From positions 337,663-401,662 of the forward strand of contig JAAWWF010000005.1 in the NCBI GenBank assembly GCA_021404565.1: a DNA stretch of 64,000 nucleotides, in the 5' to 3' direction. The stretch's first letter is position 1; every line of letters starts with the position of its first letter. This document shows positions 36,140 to 45,625 of this stretch, one piece after another. Origin of the DNA: Roseivirga sp. (GTDB lineage: Bacteria > Bacteroidota > Bacteroidia > Cytophagales > Cyclobacteriaceae). The position numbers and the translations under genes are program-made. The notes beneath the pieces are model-generated. The model saw only the letters and a list, made by a program, of their open reading frames with translations. It ran no database searches and was not told where the DNA came from.

Positions 36140-37185
36140 GAAAGTGGAATTTTGAGGGTGGCCGTAACAGTTTCGGGGTTTGAGTTTTCAACCTTAAGCT
36201 CAGCAAACTGGCCGAAGAGGATCTGAAGTCTTTCTATCAGGTTTTTAAGCCCTATGCCTTCGCGCTTGGTTGTTTTTTTCAATTGACCCTCATTCGAGAC
36301 CTGTATTTTTAAATGCCCCTCGATCAGGTTGGCTTTGATGTCGATATTACCTCCCGTGGCTAGCTGAGAAATGCCATGCTTGATCGCATTTTCTACCAAT
36401 AGCTGTATGGCCATAGGAGGGATTTTAACATTCAGTGCCTCTTCTTCAATCTCAAATTCGTAGCTCAGTCGATCGTTAAACTGAATTGATTCCAGCTGCA
36501 GATAGTCTTTTACTATATCGAGCTCTTGTTGCAACGACACTTTCTCAGCAGCATTGAATTGAATGGAGTAGCGCAGCAATTCTGAGATATGCGTCACCAT
36601 GGTTCTGGCCCGATCAGGGTCGCTGAGAATCAGGGAACGAATATTATTGAGGGCATTGAAGAGGAAGTGCGGATTGACCTGGTTTTTTAAGATCGCCAAC
36701 TCTGCCTCTTGCAAGGCAGCTCTCAGCTCTAGTTTTTCTATCTCGTCTTTTCTGTTTTTTCTGCTGAAAACCACTCCCAAATAAATAGCTGTCCATAAAG
36801 ACATAATGACAAATACATTAAAGACATAACCCAAAAAGCTCATCCAGTTAAAAGATTGAATACCTAAAGGTTCAAACAGGGGGGCTATCACATGAAGAAC
36901 AATGTGGATGAAAGTCTGAGCCGCCAGTGTTGTGATAAAGGCCCCCAATATGGCACGTGGTACAGCTTTGCCAAGCCTGAGCTCACGCCATTTTTTGCGT
37001 TGGATATAGATTTTATAGAAATGAGAGAACAGCAGCAGTGCGATATAAATGATAGCCTGCACCAATAAAATATCTGTGGTGATGACATCGGCTCCACCGA
37101 AAACATATATCAGTGCGAGCAGGACTACAGTGTAAATACCCCATCCAAAAATCTGACAAATCCAGTATAGCGAAGTTCTAGGCAT
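36136..37185 (-). CDS. LytS/YehU-type sensor histidine kinase
   Basis: 349 residues. Four TM helices in the first 145 residues (about 8-28, 38-55, 77-97, 118-143), then a short coiled coil (EIEKLELRAALQEAELAILK). The His_kinase domain has the phospho-acceptor H in QVNPHFLFNALNNIRSLI. The HATPase domain has the N box (LLVENAIKHGIS) and G box (EGIGLKNLIERL). No periplasmic sensor domain, so the signal may be membrane-derived. Overlaps the response regulator by 4 bp and the upstream membrane protein by 8 bp. Confidence 0.95.
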   Translation of the reverse strand: MPRTSLYWICQIFGWGIYTVVLLALIYVFGGADVITTDILLVQAIIYIALLLFSHFYKIYIQRKKWRELRLGKAVPRAILGAFITTLAAQTFIHIVLHVIAPLFEPLGIQSFNWMSFLGYVFNVFVIMSLWTAIYLGVVFSRKNRKDEIEKLELRAALQEAELAILKNQVNPHFLFNALNNIRSLILSDPDRARTMVTHISELLRYSIQFNAAEKVSLQQELDIVKDYLQLESIQFNDRLSYEFEIEEEALNVKIPPMAIQLLVENAIKHGISQLATGGNIDIKANLIEGHLKIQVSNEGQLKKTTKREGIGLKNLIERLQILFGQFAELKVENSNPETVTATLKIPLS

Positions 37186-37594
37186 TGGCTTCTTTTACAG
37201 GTGATGAGAACAGTAGCTTTAGAAAGCTTACTGCGAGTAGAACGTAAGTTAATGAAACCACCATTATAGCAGGAGCAATTATAAAAGATTGACCTGCCAT
37301 GTACTTCAAAAGCGTAATTGCTGCAATCGAGCAATATACTGTATTGCCCATTTGCAAAGGACGGTTGTAAATTCCTCCCAATACAACCTTCTTGCCTGTG
37401 TAGTTCATCAGAGCAAGTCCTACATAAAAGGCTCCCAGAATCTGGAGGGCAAGGGTTGTCAGTGGACTGATTGCCTCTCCAAACTGTGCAAGTACCTCTT
37501 CAGGAAAGAAAGTAAAGGCTATGCCTAAGATTCCATTAAAAGAGGCGCTTGACAACATGAGTAGGTATGAATACTGTGAGGTTGAGGTCTTCAT
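37178..37594 (-). CDS. Four-helix membrane protein of the LytTR operon
   Basis: 138 residues, ATG at 37594. Four hydrophobic segments (about 9-27, 41-63, 75-97, 105-128). Family not recognised. It begins 1 bp after the hydrolase stop and overlaps the kinase start by 8 bp, so it is co-translated with the sensor and could be an accessory to it (inferred from context only). Confidence 0.72.
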   Translation of the reverse strand: MKTSTSQYSYLLMLSSASFNGILGIAFTFFPEEVLAQFGEAISPLTTLALQILGAFYVGLALMNYTGKKVVLGGIYNRPLQMGNTVYCSIAAITLLKYMAGQSFIIAPAIMVVSLTYVLLAVSFLKLLFSSPVKEANA

Positions 37595-37595
37595 T

Positions 37596-38483
37596 TTACA
37601 GGAACTTCTTTACCCAATTCATAAGAAACTCCGGATCATCCCACATGATAAAGTGGTTGCCATTATCTGTCAGGTCTACAATAGCACCATCCAGTTTGGC
37701 ATACTGATCCTTGTAGTTTTGGAGCGTATTCTCCCGGGTAGCACCGTAGTTTTTATAGGCGATCCAGGCACCCAGGACCAGGGTTGGTACTTTAATCTTG
37801 GCGATGTCTTCACGGATATCGATCGTGTAGAGTTCGTACATGGCCTGAGCAGTAGTTTCCGTGTCACTCTCAATGCCCCACTGTAAGGCGCGTTCGATTT
37901 TAGCAGAATCCATGATCATACTTTTGAGCATCATGCGCTGAAAAGATTTACGGGTTTCTTCGGACTGATTGGCCGAACCCGCCATTTGCGTTTTCATGGT
38001 TTTGGCCATGTTGTCAACATCACTCTTACTCATTCCTCTCATTTGAATAGCAGGTAAGTAGGGGAGAGAATCTACAATGACCAGTTTGGATGGCAGGTCT
38101 GGTTCGGCAATGGTGATGGTCAATGCCAGGAAGCCTCCCAGGCTGTGTCCCATGATGATTGGTTTTTTTAGCTTTTGTTCGTGGATATAATCGAGCACCA
38201 GGTCTCGCATTTTCTCCAGGTACTTGCCTTCGTGATCTTTCAGAGGGCTGTTGCCCGCAAAACCAGGCAGTGTGACTGTATGGAATTCATAACCGTCACC
38301 CAGCTGTGCTATGGTTTCATCCCATACGGCACCAGGGCAGGTCAGGCCTGGTATAAGTACCATAGGTTGTCCTTTGCCGGTTACTTTGGTAATAAGGCCG
38401 GGGCCTTCGCTGGCTGCTGCCTTATTGGTGACCAAACCGAGTAGGAGCAGAGCGATTAAGAGGGTTGTTTTAAGTTTTAACAT
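37596..38483 (-). CDS. Exported alpha/beta hydrolase
   Basis: 295 residues with signal peptide MLKLKTTLLIALLLLGLVTNKAAA. Alpha/beta hydrolase fold: oxyanion-strand PMVLIPGLTCPGAVWDETIAQL, nucleophile elbow GHSLGG (about 116-121), acid on PTLVLGAWIAY..., base His in DNGNHFIMWDDPEF near the C terminus. Esterase, lipase or proline iminopeptidase-like. First gene of the six-gene operon. A CAAACATA at 38506-38513 (TATGTTTG on the minus strand) is a plausible -7 element. Confidence 0.88.
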   Translation of the reverse strand: MLKLKTTLLIALLLLGLVTNKAAASEGPGLITKVTGKGQPMVLIPGLTCPGAVWDETIAQLGDGYEFHTVTLPGFAGNSPLKDHEGKYLEKMRDLVLDYIHEQKLKKPIIMGHSLGGFLALTITIAEPDLPSKLVIVDSLPYLPAIQMRGMSKSDVDNMAKTMKTQMAGSANQSEETRKSFQRMMLKSMIMDSAKIERALQWGIESDTETTAQAMYELYTIDIREDIAKIKVPTLVLGAWIAYKNYGATRENTLQNYKDQYAKLDGAIVDLTDNGNHFIMWDDPEFLMNWVKKFL

Positions 38484-38729
38484 GACTTTGATTTTTAGTT
38501 CTGTTCAAACATACGCCCTGTATGTGCCTCAAAGACTGCTTTTTAAGGGAGCGGAAGAAAATCCTCGGGAGTGGCTTCGTGTGGCGAAAGGGGCGATTGG
38601 TTGAATAGTGATTGGTTATTAGTCCTGCATGACCGGAAAAACATTGAGGGGCTTGGACATTGATCCAAGTCTGATCAGGGTCGGTAGAGACTAACGAGCT
38701 GATAAACACCAGGACCTGAGAAATCCGAG

Positions 38730-38800
38730 ATTACCTAAACAAATATTTACTTAATGCGTATTACCTAAACGAATGTTTTCTATATTTAAGTTTAGGTAAT
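38730..38800. promoter_or_regulatory. PadR operator: three 11-bp half-sites at exact 30-bp spacing
   Basis: ATTACCTAAAC occurs at 38730-38740 and 38760-38770, and its exact reverse complement GTTTAGGTAAT at 38790-38800. The starts are 30 bp apart, about three helical turns, so all sites face the same side. The last one ends 9 bp before the padR ATG, pointing to autoregulation of padR and the permeases. The rest of the 38484-38809 region holds no other signal that was recognised. Confidence 0.72.
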
Positions 38801-38809
38801 GAAAAGACT

Positions 38810-39133
38810 ATGGCGATGAATCATACATTGGGGGCTTTGGAAGAGGTAATTATTCTCTTGGTGTTGCGGGAGGAAGAATCTTATGGAGCACAGTTGGTAA
38901 AGCTCTATGTGGAGCACATGAAAAAAGAGATTACACTACCTGCCGTGGTGATGGTGCTCAAAAGGCTGGAGAAAAAGGGGATGCTTAAATCCAGAATGGG
39001 AGAGCCTTCTGCAGAGCGTGGTGGTAGGCGTAAGGTGATGTATGAAGCCACGGAGTTGGGATACCAAACAGCCGAGGAGGCCATTAAGGCGAAGACTCAA
39101 ATCTGGGATATGGTGCCAAAATTTTCAAAATAA
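38810..39133 (+). CDS. PadR-family transcription regulator
   Basis: 107 residues, PadR winged helix: LGALEEVIILLVLREEESYGAQLVKLYVEH (helices 1-2), TLPAVVMVLKRLEKKGMLKSRMGEPSAERGGRRKVMYEATELGYQ (recognition helix and wing). Shorter than the ~170-residue classical PadR; it is the subfamily found beside FtsX-like permeases. Its TAA overlaps the ATG of the next permease by one base. It probably senses a toxic small molecule and represses its own operon through the three half-sites just upstream. Confidence 0.93.
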   Translation: MAMNHTLGALEEVIILLVLREEESYGAQLVKLYVEHMKKEITLPAVVMVLKRLEKKGMLKSRMGEPSAERGGRRKVMYEATELGYQTAEEAIKAKTQIWDMVPKFSK

Positions 39134-41811
39134 TGAGTGCAAAGTCACCTCATAACCCACCCAGGCTGATCTGCTGGCTGATCCGACTGTTCTGTCGTGG
39201 AGGCTATCAGGATGAAGTCATGGGCGATTTTCTGGAGATTTACGATTGGCGGGTGCAAACAGCAGGACTTCGCAAAGCAAAATTACGCTCACTGCTGGAC
39301 GCTCTATCAGCCATTCGTCTGATGAGAATTCAAAATAACACAACGGTCAAATTCAACTTTTTAGCAATGATTTCATTCAAGGTCACCCTGCGCTCTTTTA
39401 TGCGCAACAAATTTCAAAATGCCACCAATGTTTTTGGACTGGCATGTGGGTTTATGGTCTTCCTGGCTATTTTCCAGTATGTATATTATGAAAAGCACTA
39501 TGAGGCTTTTAATCCGCAGGCAGCAGATGTTTTTAGGGTAAATAATACTTTGCTCCGAGATTCTACCATTGTTTATCAATCGGCAGAAAGTCCTTCTGCA
39601 ATTGCAGCAGGGGCTTTGGAGTATGCACCTCATGTGCTTGCATCTGCCAAGCTCCACCATGCTGCCGGTACCAATACCTGTGTCATAACACTCGGACATG
39701 ATCTTGCCAGCTCATTTAATGAGAAGAAGATTTACTTTGCTACCGAGGACTTCCCCGGCCTGTTTACTTTGAACTTTCTGGAGGGCACTCCTGATCATGT
39801 ACTGGATCAGCCTTTTGAGGTGATTATTTCCAGGTCAATGCAGGACAAGTATTTCCAGGGGGCATCCGCTTTGGGCAAAATGCTCATTCTGGACGATGAT
39901 GAAGAGAATCATGAGGTGCTGACCGTCAGTGGTGTCTTTGAAGATTACCCAGGCAATTCGCACCTGGAATTTGATATTCTGGTTTCGTTCAAAACCCTTT
40001 TTACCAGAGATGGAAGAGGGGATCTGACAGCCAGGCAACTTCACGATGAAGTTTGGGAGGGCAGACCTGACTATCACACTTACCTGAAACTGGCGCCTAA
40101 TACAGTTCATAGTGACGTCACTTCCATTCTCGAAGAAAAGACTAACGCACTGGTCAATTATCCGGGCTACCATTATGCCTATGATTTAATGCCTTTGTCG
40201 ACTATCTACACTTCGGCAGAACTGCGAAGCGAGGTCAAATCACATGCTGATGTGTCAAGACTGAATACATTGTTGTTGCTGGGGGGATTTGTGCTGCTGC
40301 TGGCCTGGGTGAACTTCATCAACCTTACAACTGCTACAGCTATGGGAAGGGCCAAGGAGAGTGGCATGCGCAAGGTGCTGGGAGGTACCCGAAAGCAGCT
40401 GGTTTGGCAGTTTTTATTTGAGTCTGTATTTACCGGACTGCTGTCCTTTGCGCTTGGTTTATTCCTGTTCAGTTTCAGCTTTCCCTATTTCAATGACTTT
40501 TTGCCGGTAGCTGAGAAATGGTACATCTGGCACAACATTGCTCCGACTGCCATGATTCTTTCTATCGTCCTGGTTTCAGGTATTGTGGCGGGTATTTATC
40601 CGGCCCTTGTGCTCTCGGGATTTAAGCCGGTAGCTGTGCTGAAGGGTACTTTCAGTACTTCCAAAAACGGACTGCTTGTGAGAAAAACACTCGTGGTACT
40701 TCAGGCGGGTATTTCTGTCTTTCTCATTACGGGGTTGTTGGGGATTGTGAAGCAGGTAGATTTCATGATTGATAATGATTTGGGGATGGAGCCGGAGCAA
40801 GTGCTTGTGATTTCAAAACCCGGTAATCTCAATATGCAAAAGGAGCAGACGCAAGATGTAAAAGCACTGTTCAAAGCACGTCTGGCAGATAAACCTTTTG
40901 TAAAAGGCTATGCCGTTACTGATGCATTGCCCGGCAACCGACTCCGCAAAGGCGCAGATATTAACCTTACGGAAGAAGAGGCCAATGAAGTGAAATCCAG
41001 AGTGATTTATGTGGAGTATGACTATCTCGATGTGTTGAACATCCCCCTTGTAGCGGGAAGAGATTTCAGAACTACTGAGGTAGATGAGAAGGCAGTTATT
41101 CTCAACGAATCGGCCGTGGCTGCCCTGGGTTTAACCAAGCCTGAGGAAGCCATCAGCAAACGACTTTATGAAGGAGATGAGTGGGTGACGATCATTGGAG
41201 TGATAGCGGATTATCATCATACCAGCCTTAAAACTGAAGTAGTACCCATGATGGCAAGAACCCGAAACAGAGGACTTGACTATTACCTGATTAAAATGGA
41301 AGGTGGAACCAATGAAAGCAACCTGGCAGAAATGGAAGAGGTATTTACTTCTGTTTTTCCCGGCAATCCTTTCGAGTATTTGTTTCTGGATAATCACTTT
41401 GTCAAAAACTATGAGCAGGAGCAGCGTTTCGGCAGGTCTTTTGGGTTCTTCGCGCTGATTGCAATCCTGATTGCCGCCATTGGCCTTTACAGCTTGTCAT
41501 CTTTCATTACCATGTCACGTAGCAAGGAGATTGGTGTCAGAAAGGTGCTGGGGGCTGGCGCTATGACCATCGTAAATCATCTGAACAAGGATTTTATCGT
41601 ACTGATTTTGCTGGCCTCACTTATCGCCACACCACTTTCGCTGTGGGCTCTGGACGGTTGGTTGACTGCTTTTCCCTACAGGATTTCACTGGGGCTATTA
41701 TTCTTTATTGGCCCGGGGCTTGCTATTTTGGGCATCAGTCTGCTAAGTGTGAGTATTAAGACGGTGGCTGCGTCTCGCATCAGTCCTGTCAATTTGCTGA
41801 GAAGGGAGTAA
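39133..41811 (+). CDS. FtsX/MacB-type ABC permease with N-terminal permease prefix domain
   Basis: 892 residues. An N-terminal prefix domain of about 65 residues (ICWLIRLFCRGGYQDEVMGDFLEIYDWRVQTAGLRKAKLRSLLDALSAIR) precedes the first FtsX unit: TM1 at about 95-115, a large MacB-like periplasmic domain, then three TM helices. A second complete FtsX unit follows, ending with INLLRRE. The motif GMRKVLGGTRKQLVWQF/GVRKVLGAGAMTIVNHL in each half is the cytoplasmic loop of the FtsX fold. No ATPase gene is adjacent, so either a distant MacB-type ATPase serves it or it is a mechanotransmission permease. The paralogue downstream is very similar. Confidence 0.9.
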   Translation: MSAKSPHNPPRLICWLIRLFCRGGYQDEVMGDFLEIYDWRVQTAGLRKAKLRSLLDALSAIRLMRIQNNTTVKFNFLAMISFKVTLRSFMRNKFQNATNVFGLACGFMVFLAIFQYVYYEKHYEAFNPQAADVFRVNNTLLRDSTIVYQSAESPSAIAAGALEYAPHVLASAKLHHAAGTNTCVITLGHDLASSFNEKKIYFATEDFPGLFTLNFLEGTPDHVLDQPFEVIISRSMQDKYFQGASALGKMLILDDDEENHEVLTVSGVFEDYPGNSHLEFDILVSFKTLFTRDGRGDLTARQLHDEVWEGRPDYHTYLKLAPNTVHSDVTSILEEKTNALVNYPGYHYAYDLMPLSTIYTSAELRSEVKSHADVSRLNTLLLLGGFVLLLAWVNFINLTTATAMGRAKESGMRKVLGGTRKQLVWQFLFESVFTGLLSFALGLFLFSFSFPYFNDFLPVAEKWYIWHNIAPTAMILSIVLVSGIVAGIYPALVLSGFKPVAVLKGTFSTSKNGLLVRKTLVVLQAGISVFLITGLLGIVKQVDFMIDNDLGMEPEQVLVISKPGNLNMQKEQTQDVKALFKARLADKPFVKGYAVTDALPGNRLRKGADINLTEEEANEVKSRVIYVEYDYLDVLNIPLVAGRDFRTTEVDEKAVILNESAVAALGLTKPEEAISKRLYEGDEWVTIIGVIADYHHTSLKTEVVPMMARTRNRGLDYYLIKMEGGTNESNLAEMEEVFTSVFPGNPFEYLFLDNHFVKNYEQEQRFGRSFGFFALIAILIAAIGLYSLSSFITMSRSKEIGVRKVLGAGAMTIVNHLNKDFIVLILLASLIATPLSLWALDGWLTAFPYRISLGLLFFIGPGLAILGISLLSVSIKTVAASRISPVNLLRRE

Positions 41812-41834
41812 TCAGAAGTAGTTAATCAAAAGAT

Positions 41835-44510
41835 ATGTCTGAGAACCATAAAACACCTGGTTTTGTACAATGGCTTCTGAAGGTTTTTTGTCGCGAAGAT
41901 TATAGAGAAGAAATACAAGGAGACCTGCAGGAAATATTTGATTGGAGAGCAGAAAAAAGTGGTCTCTGGATTGCGCGGCTCAGGTATCTTTTCGATGCGC
42001 TTAGTGCCGTCAGGTTTTATCAACCAGTTAAAACTGATTACAGTAGTTCAGGTGCTATGCTCTTCAGTTTTCTGAAAAGTTCTTTTCGAAATTTCAAACG
42101 TCATCTTGGTTATACTTCCCTTAATATTCTTGGACTTGCGTTAGGCCTGTCAGCCGCTCTTTTTATTCTGCAGTATGTCTCAGAGGAGTTAAGCTATAAT
42201 AATAGTTCAGGTGCCGATCAGCTTTATCGTGTGTCTAATGACTACAATCGTTTTGGCAATATGATTTATGAGAGTAGTATGACATTCTCAGGGGTAGGAC
42301 CGGCTATGGAGCAGGATTTACCGGAAGTTATAGAGTCTGTCAGATTATTCGGCCCCGGTATAGGTGTGGAAAGAGATGTAGTCGTTACCAGGCCTGATAA
42401 GCCACAGATTAAGTTTAAAGAGCAAAAGCTATTCTTTGCAGAACCAGGTTATGTAAATTTTTTTGATTTAATGATTACCCATGGTGTGAATAACCTTGAT
42501 AAACCAAATACGGCAATGCTCACTCCTGAGTTAGCCAAAGAATACTTTGGGAGTGTGGAAGATGCACTAGGGAAAAGGTTAAAGTACAATGACGTCAGCG
42601 TAAATCTTGATTTGTTGATTACTGGTGTATTTGAAAGGCCGGGGTTTAAATTACAAATAGATGCCGATATTCTGGTTTCTTATATTACAATGGAGAGGGA
42701 AAATCCTGATTTTTTTGTAAATGATTGGGGTGGGAATTCCTTTGTCACATTTGTGAAGGTGACCGAACAAGCTGCTCCCCGTGCCATTGAACAAGCGATG
42801 AGTGAGCTCACTCTTCGCTATAAGCCAGGCTATGCAGAGAGAAATGAGCAAGGAGAGTACGACAGGGTCAATCGGTATTTTCTAACCAAAGTCACCGACA
42901 TCCACCTGAACTCTAAGTTTCAAAATGAAGTAGGCCCTATAGGGGATGCGAATACCATAAGAGTATTACAGGCAATCGCTTTGTTTATTGTGGTTATTGC
43001 CTGGATCAACTTTATCAACTTGAGTACGGCTAAATCGGTTGACAGAATTCGCGAAGTGGGGGTGAGAAAGGTCATGGGAGCTCGTAAAAATGAGTTGATA
43101 CAGCAATTTTTTACCGAGGCTGTACTCATTAATTGTATGGCAGTATTACTGGCTTTGGCTTTTGTTAATTTGGGCCAGCCTTTGTTCAATCTCTTTGTGG
43201 AAAAGAGTCTCTCCCTTCAAAGTATTGATTTAGACCGTTTTGGTTTGTTGGGAGTAATCATATTCTTATTGGGAACAGCACTCTCAGGTTTCTATCCGGC
43301 ACTGGTTTTGTCTTCGCATCAAACCATCAATGCACTGAAAGGTAAATCAAAAATTGATTCTGGCCTTTTCTTAAGGCGAGGCCTTATCGTTTTTCAACTT
43401 CTCTTCAGTTTCTTACTTATCATAGCAACTCTGACGATCAACGAGCAATTGAAGTACATGAACAGTCAGGACATGGGTATTGATATGGAGCAGGTGTTGA
43501 TTCTCCGTGGACCTGTCGTTAGTGAGACCAGAGGTCAGGAAAACATACCTAACATAGAAGCTTTCAAAGAGCAAGTACTTGCCATTCCCGGTGTCAGTCA
43601 AATTGGTACTTCTACTGTTATTCCAGGTCATGGAATACTACGTGGTAATGTCATATCGCATGTTAGAGAAAGCGATTCCGATATGAAATCTATAGAAAGA
43701 GTGGTAACGAGCAATGATTTTCTGTCGACAATAAAAGCGAATTTTCTTATCGGGAAAGACTTTGATAAGACCATGGAGGGATATATACCTATCATAATTA
43801 ACGCATCGGCAGCCAGGGAGCTTGATTTCGCTGATCCTGCAGATGCTATTGGTCAGATTCTATATGAATCTAACCGCTATGAGAGAAGGGTTGTAGGGGT
43901 GATAGAAGATTATCATCATGAGTCATTGAACAGGGCAATTGATCCAATGTATTTTGTTAGGAATGAAGGTCTTGATACCTATTATGCGATTCGGTTAAAT
44001 AGCAGTAAGGTTAGCACCACACTCGATCGCATTGAAGAACAATACATAACATCCTATCCCGGTAACCCGGCAGAGTACTACTTTCTGGATGAGTTTTTTG
44101 CCCGACAATACAAGCAGGATGAAGTAAACAGCAAAGTGTTTAGCGCTTTTGCTTTGATGGCTATCATTGTGGCCTGCCTGGGGCTCTATGGCTTGTCAGC
44201 ATATGCTGCCACACAACGAACCAAAGAAGTGGGAGTAAGGAAAGTATTGGGTGCCAACGTTCCTAATCTTTTTTTACTACTGTTCAAAGAAGTGTTTCTG
44301 CTAGTGGCGATAGGTTTCTTAATTGCACTGCCCATGGCGTATTTTGGTATTGATAGCTGGCTGTCAAATTTCGCTTATCGTATGGAAATAGGAGGATTGC
44401 TTTTTGTACTACCATTATTGGGTGTATTGACCATCACCTTACTAGCTACAGCTCAGCAGATTATTAAGGTGTCGGTAATGAACCCTGTGAAGTCATTGCG
44501 ATACGAATAA
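41835..44510 (+). CDS. FtsX/MacB-type ABC permease, paralogue of the preceding gene
   Basis: 891 residues of identical architecture: prefix domain (FVQWLLKVFCREDYREEIQGDLQEIFDWRAEKSGLWIARLRYLFDALSAVR), first FtsX half with loop GVRKVMGARKNELIQQFFTE, second half with GVRKVLGANVPNLFLLLFKE. Separated from its paralogue by 23 bp, so co-transcribed. The two may form a heterodimer or serve different substrates. It shares the prefix cysteine and the acidic EEIQGDLQEI segment with its paralogue, pointing to a tandem duplication followed by divergence. Some codon stretches are A/T-richer than in its neighbour. Confidence 0.9.
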   Translation: MSENHKTPGFVQWLLKVFCREDYREEIQGDLQEIFDWRAEKSGLWIARLRYLFDALSAVRFYQPVKTDYSSSGAMLFSFLKSSFRNFKRHLGYTSLNILGLALGLSAALFILQYVSEELSYNNSSGADQLYRVSNDYNRFGNMIYESSMTFSGVGPAMEQDLPEVIESVRLFGPGIGVERDVVVTRPDKPQIKFKEQKLFFAEPGYVNFFDLMITHGVNNLDKPNTAMLTPELAKEYFGSVEDALGKRLKYNDVSVNLDLLITGVFERPGFKLQIDADILVSYITMERENPDFFVNDWGGNSFVTFVKVTEQAAPRAIEQAMSELTLRYKPGYAERNEQGEYDRVNRYFLTKVTDIHLNSKFQNEVGPIGDANTIRVLQAIALFIVVIAWINFINLSTAKSVDRIREVGVRKVMGARKNELIQQFFTEAVLINCMAVLLALAFVNLGQPLFNLFVEKSLSLQSIDLDRFGLLGVIIFLLGTALSGFYPALVLSSHQTINALKGKSKIDSGLFLRRGLIVFQLLFSFLLIIATLTINEQLKYMNSQDMGIDMEQVLILRGPVVSETRGQENIPNIEAFKEQVLAIPGVSQIGTSTVIPGHGILRGNVISHVRESDSDMKSIERVVTSNDFLSTIKANFLIGKDFDKTMEGYIPIIINASAARELDFADPADAIGQILYESNRYERRVVGVIEDYHHESLNRAIDPMYFVRNEGLDTYYAIRLNSSKVSTTLDRIEEQYITSYPGNPAEYYFLDEFFARQYKQDEVNSKVFSAFALMAIIVACLGLYGLSAYAATQRTKEVGVRKVLGANVPNLFLLLFKEVFLLVAIGFLIALPMAYFGIDSWLSNFAYRMEIGGLLFVLPLLGVLTITLLATAQQIIKVSVMNPVKSLRYE

Positions 44511-44526
44511 AAGTTTGACCAATCGC

Positions 44527-45405
44527 TTATTTTCCCTTTGATACCAGGTATACTCCACAGAAAATAAACAAGGCAAAAATTAACTTCTGAGGGTCGAATT
44601 CATCTTGCTCCAGGAGTATGGCAATGATGGTAGCGAACACCGGCTGTAGGTATATGTAAGAGCCTACGGTGGCCGACTTTACATACTTTAAGGTCCAGGC
44701 ATTGAGGGCATACACGATAAGGGTGGTGCCTACAATCACAAAAGCAATACTGAACCATGCCTCTTGTGGAAGTGTATTCCAACTCACCGTCATAGCTTCA
44801 TTATAACCAAAGGGTGTAACCATAAATATGCCGAAAAAGAAAACCCATTTACTCAGGGTGAGTGCACTGTATCGCTGCATCAGCGGACGCACAATTACCA
44901 GGTAGGTACCATAAGCGATGGCATTCAAAAAGATGAAAACGTCCCCGAGAAAGATATCGTTTTCAAGAGAAATCCCCTCATTCAGAATGAGTGCAATGGC
45001 TCCTGAAAAACCTAGAGCAATTCCTGTGATTTTAGACCGGGTGATCGTCTCTTTCAAGAGTAGTCTGGAAACGACCAGCACGATAATAGGGACTGTGGTG
45101 ATGATCAGTGAACCGTGAATTGGGCTGGTCAGGCTGAGCCCTTTGAAAAAGAACAGCTGGTTGGTAGCAACACCAAAAAGCGCACATTTGGCCAGCTGCC
45201 AGTAATCCCGTTTGTGTTTGATGGGATCGGCCGGAAAGAAGGAAGCAATCAGCCAGAACAAGGCGGTGCTGATAATGACGCGTACCGTAATAAAGCCGAA
45301 TGGGCCGATGTATTCCGGTGTGGCAATTTTGGCAATGCTGTAATTTGCTCCATAAATCAGGCTCACAAAGGTGAGGGCACCATGGACCTGAAGCTGTCTC
45401 TTCAT
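44527..45405 (-). CDS. DMT-superfamily EamA transporter
   Basis: 292 residues from ATG 45405. Ten TM helices in two EamA repeats (first TALTFVSLIYGANYSIAKIATPEYIGPFGFITVRVIISTALFWL; second NAIAYGTYLVIVRPLMQRYSALTLSKWVFFFGIF), with the typical Gly-rich helix ends and the paired GRxSxxxG-like positions. Exporter of metabolites or amino acids; specificity unknown. Monocistronic and convergent with the permease paralogue, stops 16 bp apart. Confidence 0.9.
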   Translation of the reverse strand: MKRQLQVHGALTFVSLIYGANYSIAKIATPEYIGPFGFITVRVIISTALFWLIASFFPADPIKHKRDYWQLAKCALFGVATNQLFFFKGLSLTSPIHGSLIITTVPIIVLVVSRLLLKETITRSKITGIALGFSGAIALILNEGISLENDIFLGDVFIFLNAIAYGTYLVIVRPLMQRYSALTLSKWVFFFGIFMVTPFGYNEAMTVSWNTLPQEAWFSIAFVIVGTTLIVYALNAWTLKYVKSATVGSYIYLQPVFATIIAILLEQDEFDPQKLIFALFIFCGVYLVSKGK

Positions 45406-45625
45406 GGCGCGAAGGTAGCGTAAATGACGAGCGTTCAAATCATCCGGTCAGGACTTTTACCAACGGTCCGGTATGCGAATCAGACGGCTATGTAGTGGGG
45501 CTTACATTCTTCGAAGTTAAGAGCAAATGCGGGATTATTCGGTACAAAAAACGGAAGAGAAATACCTTTGTGTGTAGTACAAAGTAAGGGATCAAAAACA
45601 CCAGATCGGTATAAGTCAGATCAAT

